From Asterochloris sp. CNOR1 (taxonomy: Eukaryota > Chlorophyta > Trebouxiophyceae > Trebouxiales > Trebouxiaceae): 64,000 bases of DNA. Made by a program: the position numbers and the translations under genes. Below, one piece after another: positions 55,803 through 64,000 of the stretch (within the stretch, counting starts at the first letter, position 1; each line of letters begins with the position of its first letter). The DNA is taken from contig OZ017750.1 of NCBI GenBank assembly GCA_963969365.1, forward strand, positions 2,728,001 to 2,792,000, in the 5' to 3' direction. The notes beneath the pieces were generated by a model that ran no database searches, was not told the origin of the DNA, and was given only the letters and a program-made list of their open reading frames with translations.

Positions 55803-56023
55803 CATTCATGCCACTCCTTCTGAACCCCTGCTCAGTGCCACCAGGGCAAGCAGCTCACCCTGAAACCCTGCATGTCAAGTCAAACTTCTGGCAGGTGTGG
55901 TCAAACATATATCAACAAGCCAGCATCGTAACCTCTTGCGCAGCCAGAACCGAGTCGAGTGTTACATCCTGTGCTTCCCTTCTTTCAGGGGACCACGGCG
56001 GTCACTAGTCTCTAGGTCAGGAC

Positions 56024-58308
56024 ATGCCAATTCTGTGTCACAAGACGGACGTTAGTGAACCAAAGCCCAGAGCAATGACGAACGCAGAGGCCTGGCAGAA
56101 GGGCAATGAGACCTACAAGAAGAGCTTCGGCAACAAGGGTGCCCTGACCAGCCCCCCCACAAAGAAGGTAGCCGTGGTGGCCTGTATGGACGCCCGGCTC
56201 CATGTGGAGAAGGCCTTGGCCCTCGAGGAGGGGGACGCCCACATCATCAGGAATGCAGGTGATTCATCTTGTGAAGCGGTCCTGCCCGCCTCCGGCAGGG
56301 TGCCTGCCCAGTCTGGGCATTGCTAGCATGTCCTCTGGCCTTGATATCACCCTGAGAAACCATTACCCTAGCCTCATCTAGATGAGGCAAATGCACCCTT
56401 CCTGACAGTATGCTGGCCTGCGGACGCGCTTCTCTGCCTGCACGATCATGCAGCAGAGGCCCTGGCCCAGCTTTGCCTTACTGCCTTTGGCTGCACATAT
56501 TTGCCAGACTTTAACAACTTGGCTGCATGACCCCGCCAGCTATTCAAAAGCCCCTGCCAGACCACTTGCAGCATGTCCAGAGCGTGTTGCAGTGTGTGTG
56601 TTTCCAGCTTTGCCTTACTGCTTCAGGTGGCCGGGTGTCTGAGGATGTGATCCGCTCCCTGGCCATCTCCCAGCAGCTGCTGGGGACCGAGGAGGTGGCA
56701 ATCATCCACCACACAGGTGAGCTTCCTGGGCGGTGGATGTTGGTCATGAAGCTGCTTTGGCAACAGAATTGAGCAATGGGCGCCACCCCAGGCTGCGTTG
56801 TCAGCTACCTGAGCACCCTGCACATCTGCCATGCCCCTCTGGACCTTCTGACTGCTGCTGCAGCCAAAGGCAATCTGCTAAAGGTACTGCGCTGACAAAT
56901 GCGTGACCCCTGCCCTGTCCGAGATCCGGCATACCAGGGGCCTCTGCCTGGATGGTTTGGGGACGTGATGCATGCCAGCATGCAGTGTTTGTGGGTCCTT
57001 TGCAATCTGCAGCTGCTCTGGACAGTGAGCACCCAAAACATCCCAGCAAAAGCTGCTGCAGGCTGCTTGATGGGCTCTTTGCATGATGCCTGTTTCAGCA
57101 TAGGCTGCAACTTTCACCCTGGACTATCTTCTGCAGTTGCATCTGCGGCTTGCTCTGCTGGCCCCTTTGCATGCGACTTGTCTGTCATGCTGCTGCGCAC
57201 TGCAATGGACTGCGCCAAGCCCCTATCTCCCCACAGGCCACTGCTGCTGCTGCAGACTGCGGGATGGCCAAGTTTGAGGACCCCCAGCTGTGCGAAAAGA
57301 TCGATAACAACTTGGGCCCAGAGGCCTGCGCAGTGGCCAAGAACATGAAGTTCCTCAACTTCCATGTGAGCCTTTTCTGGCTTGGCTAGGGTTGTTTTGT
57401 TTGGCATTGCTGAGTATTACATGATACACCACCCTGTACCCAGGACGTGCATCCGCATCCACAGTGCAGCTCAGCAGAGCAGCTGCCTGAGCTGGGCCAA
57501 GGGGCCACTGCTCAGCTGTGCAGACGACATGCACTTAGCAGGAAGCAAGCTGCGCTGATTCAAGCCGCTTGAAGTATCCTGTGCGTGCCAGCCGCATGTC
57601 GACCAGGGCCATGCAAGCCAACACCAGAGTAGCCTATGTGACAAGATGTCACAGCCAGCGTGTGGTAGCTATGCCTAACAGCCTCCAAGTCCAGGACTCG
57701 GAGTTGTGTCAGCAAGGGCTAGTTGGGGCTGCAGGCCAAGGGCACAGCTGCCCTTGCAGCTTTCCAATTCCCTCGCACCTCCCTGTACAGGCCAGGAAAC
57801 GCTCTGGAGGATGCTGATGCAGGGTGCCAGTCTGCATGCAGGAGACATGTGATGCACACGGCAAGCGCTGCCTGGCTCCTCATGCTGTGCTTTTGGGAGG
57901 CTGTAGGCTATGTTGCGCTACTCAGACTGTTGAGGCACACTCACAGCAAGCTTTGAATGCACTGCAGGGCGGAGACCTGGAGGAGAGTTTGTGCGTCCAT
58001 GTTCCGTGTCCAGGCTGCAGGCAGGCAGTGGCATGCGCACAGAAGCACTTAGTGTGCTTCATTGCCGCCTGCAGGCTGAGAGGCGCGCTGCTGTCTGTAC
58101 ACAATGTCACCCTTGTCTGGCTGGCTATGCATCGACATGATGTCTAGAGTCCCTCGTCGCTCTGCAGGGCATTGATCTGGAGGAGAGTGTGCGCATGGAC
58201 CTCAAGGCACTGAGGGACAGCCCCCTGCTGACCCCTGCCAGCAAGAGCAAGCTGACCGGCTACATCTACGATGTCAAGTCTGGAGGCCTGAAGGTCGTTT
58301 CCGCATGA
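56024..58308 (+). CDS. Beta-class carbonic anhydrase
   Basis: Zinc enzyme interconverting CO2 and bicarbonate, part of inorganic-carbon handling or pH balance. Four exons: 56024-56258, 56627-56716, 57256-57365 and 58168-58308. They join in phase to 191 residues. The zinc site is complete: Cys54 and Asp56/Arg58 in [17 protein letters not shown], then His107 and Cys110 in [15 protein letters not shown]. The conserved [21 protein letters not shown] turn bridges exons 1 and 2. The length and the C-terminal strand [14 protein letters not shown] match small bacterial-type (Rv1284-like) beta-CAs rather than the large pea-type enzymes. I see no strong transit peptide: the N-terminus is short and mixed, so cytosolic location is possible, although [11 protein letters not shown] at residue 18 could be the true start. 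A TGTAA at 58543-58547 may direct polyadenylation. Intron 3 contains a copy of the exon 4 start. Confidence 0.95.
57960..58000 (+). repeat. Vestigial copy of beta-CA exon 4 start inside intron 3
   Basis: The sequence ctgcagggcggagacctgga, then ggagagtttgtgcg, around 57962-57995 parallels the real acceptor and exon start at 58162-58195 (ctgcagggcattgatctgga, then ggagagtgtgcgcatg). The copy encodes G-G-D-L-E-E-S where the real exon has G-I-D-L-E-E-S, then diverges. Confidence 0.75.
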
Positions 58309-58715
58309 TCACCTTCAAACAGCTGACCAGGACCCTGAGTTCCATGCATTGTGCTGTGAGGGAGCTGCTTGCCAGCAGCATGCTGCAGGCACCCCATGTG
58401 ATCATCCCTAAACATCCCAGCCTCTTAGTTTTGACAGCAGAATTCAGGCTTTGCTCTCGTGCCTCTAGCAAGCTGAGACAGGTTTGCAACAAGTTCGAGT
58501 GCAGCAGCAAAACAATAATGCTGCCAACAAAGGGCACCAATGTGTAAATCACTATTGCATTTCATGGCTGCATGAGGCTTCCAAGCGCGAAGTCGGGTCA
58601 TGGGTGCCAGACAGGGCAGGCAGCTGTCAGGATGGGACATAGTCACACTGCACTGGCTGGCAGCAACGTAAAATATAGGGCATCAATAGCAAATAGGCTA
58701 CAGGGAACACTTCTA
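58309..58715. other. Convergent 3' region between beta-CA and the minus-strand gene
   Basis: No gene seen. It holds the beta-CA 3' UTR with a TGTAA motif at 58543-58547, and probably the 3' UTR of the minus-strand gene that ends near 58716. Confidence 0.5.
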
Positions 58716-60311
58716 TCAGCAAGAAACATTTTGAGAGAACCAGACATCTCCCCACACCTGCACAGCCACTGTTGCCTTGATCTGTCAAGTGGCTTGCACC
58801 ACAGCACTTGCCTCGGCCAATGACTCAAAAGCTTCACACTCACCAGCATGTCCCTGCGCTCTAACCACTCTCGGTAGGACAAGCACCCAGCCACCAGGAT
58901 GTGAAGCAGCTCGATGTCATGCACCTGCAGGGCAGGGAGTCTGCTCAGAGGAGCACGGCAGAGCCACAGCGGCGAGTCAGTTCATTACCATGTCGCACAT
59001 GGCATGCCACTCATTGCCCGAGCAGGCAGCCTGCCACAGCCGTCAGCATTTTCACTGTCTGCCAGCACAGCACCAATGTCTGACAGCAGGCAGGGCGCTA
59101 CCTTGCAGCCCCACCCACCCAGCAGGCTGTGCTCACCTCCTCGGCTATTGTGAGCTTGCCATCTTCCTTGCGCTTCAAGATGCTGGCACTTTTGTAGTAG
59201 GCTACCTCCTTTTTGGAAGCAGCACGTATGCAGCTCAGGTTGTCACCGGAGAAGCGTCGATGCTCTGCAGGCGGGCAGCATGGTCAGCAAAGCCATCTAT
59301 CAGCAATGTCCCAGTCGGCAAGACTGCTGCAGCATGCCACAGCTGCAGGGATGCTCCTATGCACAGTTGATACTCATTTGTTGCCCTTCGCAGCACCAAG
59401 ACATGGCAGCTCTCTCTCTCACTCTGCCAAATGAACTCCTCGCCCTTAAATGTAAACAAGAAACGGCGACTGGCTGTAGCCAGACCCCCTTCGTCCTTGA
59501 AGCCCTCCCTGCAGCATGCAGAATCCTTCAGCACAGATAGGAACAGCATAAGCTTGCATGTGCAGGGATCCCGCTGGGTTAATGGTACATGGCAAAGACT
59601 TTGAGAAAGTGAAGCCAGCACCCCTTCTGACCAGCGCAATGAAGTGCCTGGAAGGCCTGCTGCTGCAATGAGTTCGATGGTGCCCGACTCCTGGTCTCTG
59701 CAGGCCAAGGGCTGGAGCATCAGTGCACTGCAGGCATTTCAAGGTCTTCTGCAGTGCAACACCGTGCAGGTTCTGGGAGCTGCAGTAGGACCTTCAAGCC
59801 GAACGTGGCGCGAGCTGCAGAGGGAGGAAACAGAAGCCATGCAACAGGTGAATGAGGAGGTCAATAGGCTAGCAGCCTTTCGCCCTCAGCCTCAGCATAG
59901 CCTCACCTGAGAATGTGCACCACCTCTGAGGGGCTTGCAGTGTTGAACATGGCCTCGCCCACATGTAGCTCAAACACCCACCTCCTGGCAAACTTGTCTG
60001 GCCTGTATGCAGCCTGTAATCTGTCAACCGTGTGCAGCACTGCAGGCTGTGCATGAGGCTGCCTGGTGTTGAAACCAGGGAGGCACCGGCAACCTCTGAG
60101 CCAGAGCAGCACATAAGATGCTTGCTGATATTCCTTGCACAGCAGGTGACTTGGCAGCTGCAACGAGCTGCGTCAAGCTGCTATGAACTCACCTAATCAG
60201 CTTGTAGAGGCAGGAGCCAGTGGCTCTGTCCACTATAGAAGAGGCATTCTCGTTCATGCACGTCAGCTGCAGTGGGCCTGGCCTCTGAAGGGCCGTTTCG
60301 ATGGTGTCCAT
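58716..60311 (-). CDS. Small barrel-like protein, weakly tubby/DUF6593-like
   Basis: Minus-strand exons: 60311-60193 (ATG at 60311), 60002-59907, 59697-59632, 59508-59423, 59264-59137 and 58924-58844. They join in phase, and a short last exon probably ends at 58716. The product is about 200 residues. Beta-rich segments read ENASSIVDRATGSCLYKLIR, then DKFARRWVFELHVGEAMFN, then RRFLFTFKGEEFIWQ, then RRFSGDNLSCIRAASKKEVA. A final hydrophobic helix is ELLHILVAGCLSYREWLERR. The W-x-R...L-x-C-x...V-A pattern followed by a C-terminal hydrophobic helix recalls tubby-C/LURP1/scramblase-fold families, including the fungal DUF6593 group. This is shape similarity by eye only. The donor after EEFIWQ was chosen on consensus and phase. 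Confidence 0.5.
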
Positions 60312-60738
60312 CTTGTGGCTTGCGAGAGTGCGGGACTGGAGCTGATGTATGCAGTTCTAGGGGCAGGGGACAGGCAGTTAACAATTGTTTGACTCACGAC
60401 TGCTGATTTGACTGGCCACAATGATTGTCTTTGCTTCCGGGCTCAGTTTCTGCCTCGGATCCCGTCTAGGACTCCAGATGTAAGCGCTCGGCTGTGAACA
60501 AGGTTGGGATTTTTGGCGCTCATCTGCCGGAGCGCAAATTGCCAGGCTGTGCATTTGACCGCCAGAGAGCAGCACCCATGACACAGCCACAAGCCTCTCA
60601 CCCCCGTGATTCAGAGTCGCACTCAGCGGACTGAGGCCAGAGCCACTGCAGCCTCTCAGACAGCTGCACCAGTCTGATCATTGATCCCGAGACATTTGAA
60701 TTCATCCAGCCCGCGTTCAGGGTGTACCACCCGCCAGC
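60312..60738. promoter_or_regulatory. Divergent intergenic region, tubby-like / ARM-repeat genes
   Basis: About 430 bases between two diverging start codons. No clear promoter motif was recognised. An open minus-strand frame at 60590-60378 may be an upstream exon of the barrel-like gene but has no supporting motif. Confidence 0.4.
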
Positions 60739-63053
60739 ATGACAGCTGCAGAGAACGAGTGTGCTCGGCAGGCTGCGGAGCTGCTGGCCATTCTGAGGAG
60801 TCATGCAGCTGGGTCCCAGGGCTGCCTGCAGGCGGCCCAGGACCTGCAGGCCATGGCCCGTGATGGGGCAGTAGGGCGCAATGCGCTGTTGGCCGCCAGT
60901 GCCATTGAGATCTGCCTTGCAGTGTTGACCGCTATGCCCCTGGTGAGTACCCAGCAGAGCTCCTGTGCAACCGGTACCACCAGTCACAATTGAGGCATAC
61001 TTCTGGATCGACGATGCCAGCTACAACCCATCACATGAGGCCCCACTCCCACGCAGGCTGTTCAATCTGCCGCCCTGAGATGCGAGCTTGGGCACAGTGT
61101 CATGTTCTGCAGCATTCCTGCTCGTGCTGGCAACCGACCGAGTCATGCAGAGCTCTTACAGCCCTCAGGTCCTGTGCACGGCATGACAGCAGGGAGTTTG
61201 CCAGGGGACCTTCAGCTGATCTTGCCGTTGCTGGTGCCCCTGCAGACCCTGACGGCTGCAGTGCATCTGTCAGCTTGAACCCTTCTCCTGCAGGGAGATG
61301 CTTCTCTGCCGTTGCTGGCCACGTTGCGCACCCTAATGACCCAGAATGCCGCAGGCATGGCCGCCATGGTGAAAAGCGGCGCTGCCCGGCACCTCCTGCA
61401 CTGCCTGCGGCAGTCAGGGGCCCAGGCAGCCCCGGTGGTGGGGCATACCAGCATTGAGACACTGGTTGGCCTCCTGCTGCTGCTGGCCAGGCGGTCAGAG
61501 GAGAGCCTGCTCCAGCTCAGGTGCGGCCTGCTCTGATGCAGCACATGGTCTGCCATCTTAGATTACAAGGACCTTCTGGGGTTGGGATGATTCATTTGGA
61601 GTTGCTTGGTGCCTAAAGGTTCTTGGGGATCATGACATCGGCATGATGCATTCTGGAGGGAGGCCCCTTGGTCCCTAGGGCTATTGATATCATTTCAGCG
61701 CTTCCTGCTGCCTGACCTGCGCTTTGTGCAGCTGAATGCCTTTTGGGGCGCAATATGGTGCACCTCATGTGGTGGCTTGGCGGCTGCAGCATTGGCGCTT
61801 TGCCGTGAACCGCTCACTGCAAGGCACTGATGTTCTTGCAGTTACTTGCTGGTAAGAGGTGTGTTCACCTGCAGGGAGGCAGGTGCTGTTGACAGTTTGG
61901 CAGGCCTCCTGGCCACTGAGGCCTTTGGCAGCCTGGCATCTCAGACCAGGGCAGCGGGCTCTCAGACGCTGCTGCAGGAGGACTGCCCTGGGCTGGTATC
62001 CTGCCTGCAGCTGCTGCACATGCTGCTGCAAGGCAGCGGGGCGACAGCAGCAGACCTGCTGCTGAGGCAGGCTGCAGCTGCCAAGTGCATTGCGGGGTGC
62101 CTCAAGGGAGGCCAGGGTCCAGCAGTGAGCACCTCTGAGATCCACGCACACGTGTCAGGGGTGCTGCAGTCATGTTGCTTTGCTGGCCTTGTGGATTGGT
62201 CAGTGCCACAAAGGAGGCAAGTGACAATGGGGAGCCATGCCAACTCACGCACACAGGCCTGCACTACCTGCTGCACATCATGGTGCTTGACTGACCCAGT
62301 CTCCCGGTGGCACACCCCTGCTTGGCTATGCCTGTGACTTCATGATGTTGAATTCTATGCTTGCATTGACAGTTTGTGTGGAGCCTGTGGGGCCCTTTGC
62401 TGCGCCTGCCTCAGCAGACAGCTGCTCAGTGCCTGCCAGCCTGCCCCTCCCTGACGAGCCAAAGTCTCACATGCAAAGCATGGGTGGCCACTTGTTGTGC
62501 CGTGCTGCGGTGTAGGCCCAGGCAGCAGCTCTGGCAGTGTTGGAGGTCTGCAGCACTGCTCAGCTGTGGGTAGGCCGCCCTGGAGTGGTGGCCAGCCTTG
62601 TGACCCTGGCATCCCAGCCTGCACATGCACAGCAGGTCAGTGTCTTTGTGTAGACAGTCATTGGCCTACATGCCCTCGAGGGCCTGCTGCAGGCCGGGCA
62701 CAGCGTTGCTCTGCACACAGCCTATAGAGTGTGTGCCTTTCGGAGCCCAAACTCATCCAAGAGATCGCCAAGGTTCCACAGCAAGACTGTGCCATACCCT
62801 CCTGACCACTCGAGCAGCGCCAGGTCCTCAGGTGGCCCGCTGCAAAGTGTACACGCCGCTGCCACCGCCTGCAGGCCATCACGGCCCTGGCTGGCCTGTC
62901 CACCACAGGTGCAGGCTTCCTCGACGCCCTGCATGCCTGCCGTGGTGGGCAGCACCTGGTGCAGGCCGTGCTTCAGCAGCCGCCCCAGGGAGAGTGCATC
63001 GAGGCGGCGCTGCGCTTGCTGAAGGTGCTGGTGGCAAGCAGCGCAGCTCACAG
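60739..63053 (+). CDS. Armadillo-type repeat protein, 3' part unresolved
   Basis: Exons 60739-60942, 61294-61520, 61875-62124, 62516-62635, 62654-62728 and 62875-63053 join in phase. They give at least about 350 residues of alpha-helical repeats of about 40 residues. Typical segments are LAILRSHAAGSQGCLQAAQD, LATLRTLMTQNAAGMAAMVK, VDSLAGLLATEAFGSLAS, ALAVLEVCSTAQLWVGRPG, VIGLHALEGLLQAG and ALRLLKVLVASSAAHR. Alternating Leu/Ala helices with Gly turns fit an armadillo solenoid, which binds peptides or other proteins. The intron between 62635 and 62654 would be only 18 bases, so that join may be wrong and one of the two small exons may be read differently. The last exon ends with two bases left over at 63053, so at least one more exon follows to the right. 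No specific family named. Confidence 0.65.
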
Positions 63054-64000
63054 GTGGGGGACAGCACTCAATGTGTCACCTGACTCTGCCCTGCAAAAGA
63101 GACTTGACCCAGGCTACATACTCAGCAGCAGGTGCCAAGCATCGTGCAAGCTTGCCTTGCTCAGGGGGAAGTCAGTCCAAAGTTCAACTGTCTGGCACAG
63201 AGTGTTACTGCCCCTCCTGAATTGCCAGTGGCAGGCAGCACAGCCCACAACTGACAGGAGCAGTCATCATGTTTTCTTGACTTGACTTGCTGGGGGTTGG
63301 GGACCCTAGACACGTCCAGCAGCCTGCACACCGGTAGGCCGTACAGTCTGACAGGTTTGAGGACCTGCCTTCCTACCACAAAGGTCCAACAAAATTGCCA
63401 GGGCAAAAACAGCAGCAGCTTGAGGAGGCTGACCTTTCCATACAGATCCGCTGTCTGTGTCAAGGTACTGGCAGCCAGCAGCAGCACAGCCTAAAGATGG
63501 GGGACCAGTCACCACATCGCCTCAGTGGCATGTTGTGCAGCATGTCCCGCAGGGAGCAATGCAGTCTGGCTGAGCGTCGCTGAGGGTGGCTGCTCCTCAA
63601 AGGTGTTTCTGCGAGAAGTCAGCAGTCAACACATAAGGAAGACCAGTCACCATGCTACTTCAAGATTGGGTGTTTCCTGTCTATTTGTTGTGAAGCTTTG
63701 CTTGCCTGAGGCGCCTCCAGACCTCCTGCATTGCAGCCCACATACGGGGAGTGCCGTCCTCAAGTGACCTCAGGACTGGGGTCAATCATGTGGAGTGCAG
63801 GAATGCCAGACTTCCTGGCTGTGTGCAGCACCACAGTGGCTTGCAGAGCCACGGCGGCTGGACCTCTGGACAGGCTTGAAGGCTGCTTCACCTTTGTGGC
63901 ATGCAGCAGGTGCTGCGTTGCGTTTCAAGGCAGTGTCTGTGAATCTCAAGGGCTGCAGGCTGCTGGCCTTCACATGGCATGAGGTTTGGCTGCAGGGCTC
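63054..64000 (+). other. Unresolved right edge, probably introns and last exons of the ARM gene
   Basis: The ARM gene must continue, because its last assigned exon ends in mid-codon. Candidate acceptors exist (for example the cagcag at 63906-63911) but no frame shows convincing repeat character before the edge. Confidence 0.35.

Noticed and set aside
60648-60738. Plus-strand frame reading IDPETFEFIQPAFRVYHPPA just before the ARM gene
   Set aside because: It ends in a stop in a different frame directly after the ATG of the ARM gene and has no splice donor; treated as chance.
1-64000. CRISPR arrays, tRNA or rRNA genes, bacterial-type operons, phage or viral structural genes
   Set aside because: None seen on either strand; the short tandem repeats found have no spacer-repeat regularity.

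Overview
The window looks like nuclear DNA of a green alga (Chlorophyta, probably a trebouxiophyte of the Chlorella/Coccomyxa/Trebouxia kind). Genes are broken by many short introns that end almost uniformly in CTGCAG or TGCAG and begin with GTGAG/GTGGG-type donors. Base composition is moderately GC-rich by eye. The gene set includes a plant-type cryptochrome, a GAF-containing TKL kinase, a 2OG oxygenase and a beta-carbonic anhydrase. No bacterial operon structure, rRNA, tRNA or CRISPR array was seen. All gene models below were spliced by hand from the sequence with reading phase checked at each junction; transcript data are not available.

Layout. 0.4-4.0 kb, minus strand: plant-type cryptochrome whose C-terminal part lies off the left edge. 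4.5-5.7 kb, plus: axonemal dynein light chain 4 (DNAL4-like), complete. 6.8-7.7 kb, plus: ankyrin-repeat protein with an apparent one-base frameshift; 7.7-8.6 kb, minus: helical-repeat fragments. 9.1-10.5 kb, plus: SpoU/TrmH RNA methyltransferase. 10.5-18.5 kb: a poorly conserved, repeat-bearing region with a roughly 110-bp sequence present twice, a possible Crypton-like recombinase fragment, coding-like minus-strand blocks with frame changes, and an unknown acidic protein. 18.5-23.0 kb, plus: coiled-coil protein of axonemal type. 23.3-28.5 kb, minus: MiaB/CDK5RAP1 tRNA methylthiotransferase, complete. 28.8-35.2 kb, plus: GAF-PAS-TKL kinase-like protein with a degenerate active site. 35.5-38.0 kb, plus: TDP2-like phosphodiesterase with a SUMO-interaction-like N-terminus. 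38.0-42.4 kb, minus: golgin-like coiled-coil protein with a C-terminal membrane anchor. 42.6-44.8 kb, plus: isopenicillin-N-synthase-like 2OG-Fe(II) oxygenase. 45.0-52.4 kb, plus: a 665-residue protein made of two aldo/keto reductase domains, the second lacking catalytic residues. 52.7-55.8 kb, plus: coiled-coil/Ser-Pro-rich unknown. 56.0-58.3 kb, plus: beta-carbonic anhydrase. 58.7-60.3 kb, minus: possible tubby-like barrel protein. 60.7 kb to the right side, plus: armadillo-type repeat protein.

The genes do not form a pathway; this is an ordinary mixed eukaryotic neighbourhood. The most interesting signals are (i) the tandem reductase with an apparently dead second domain, (ii) the sensor-kinase architecture with HGN/DFE in place of HGD/DFG, (iii) three independent partial duplications of a 3' splice site plus exon start inside introns, and (iv) ciliary-type genes in an alga group often regarded as lacking flagella. 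I did not find a convincing new defence-like or biosynthetic system.
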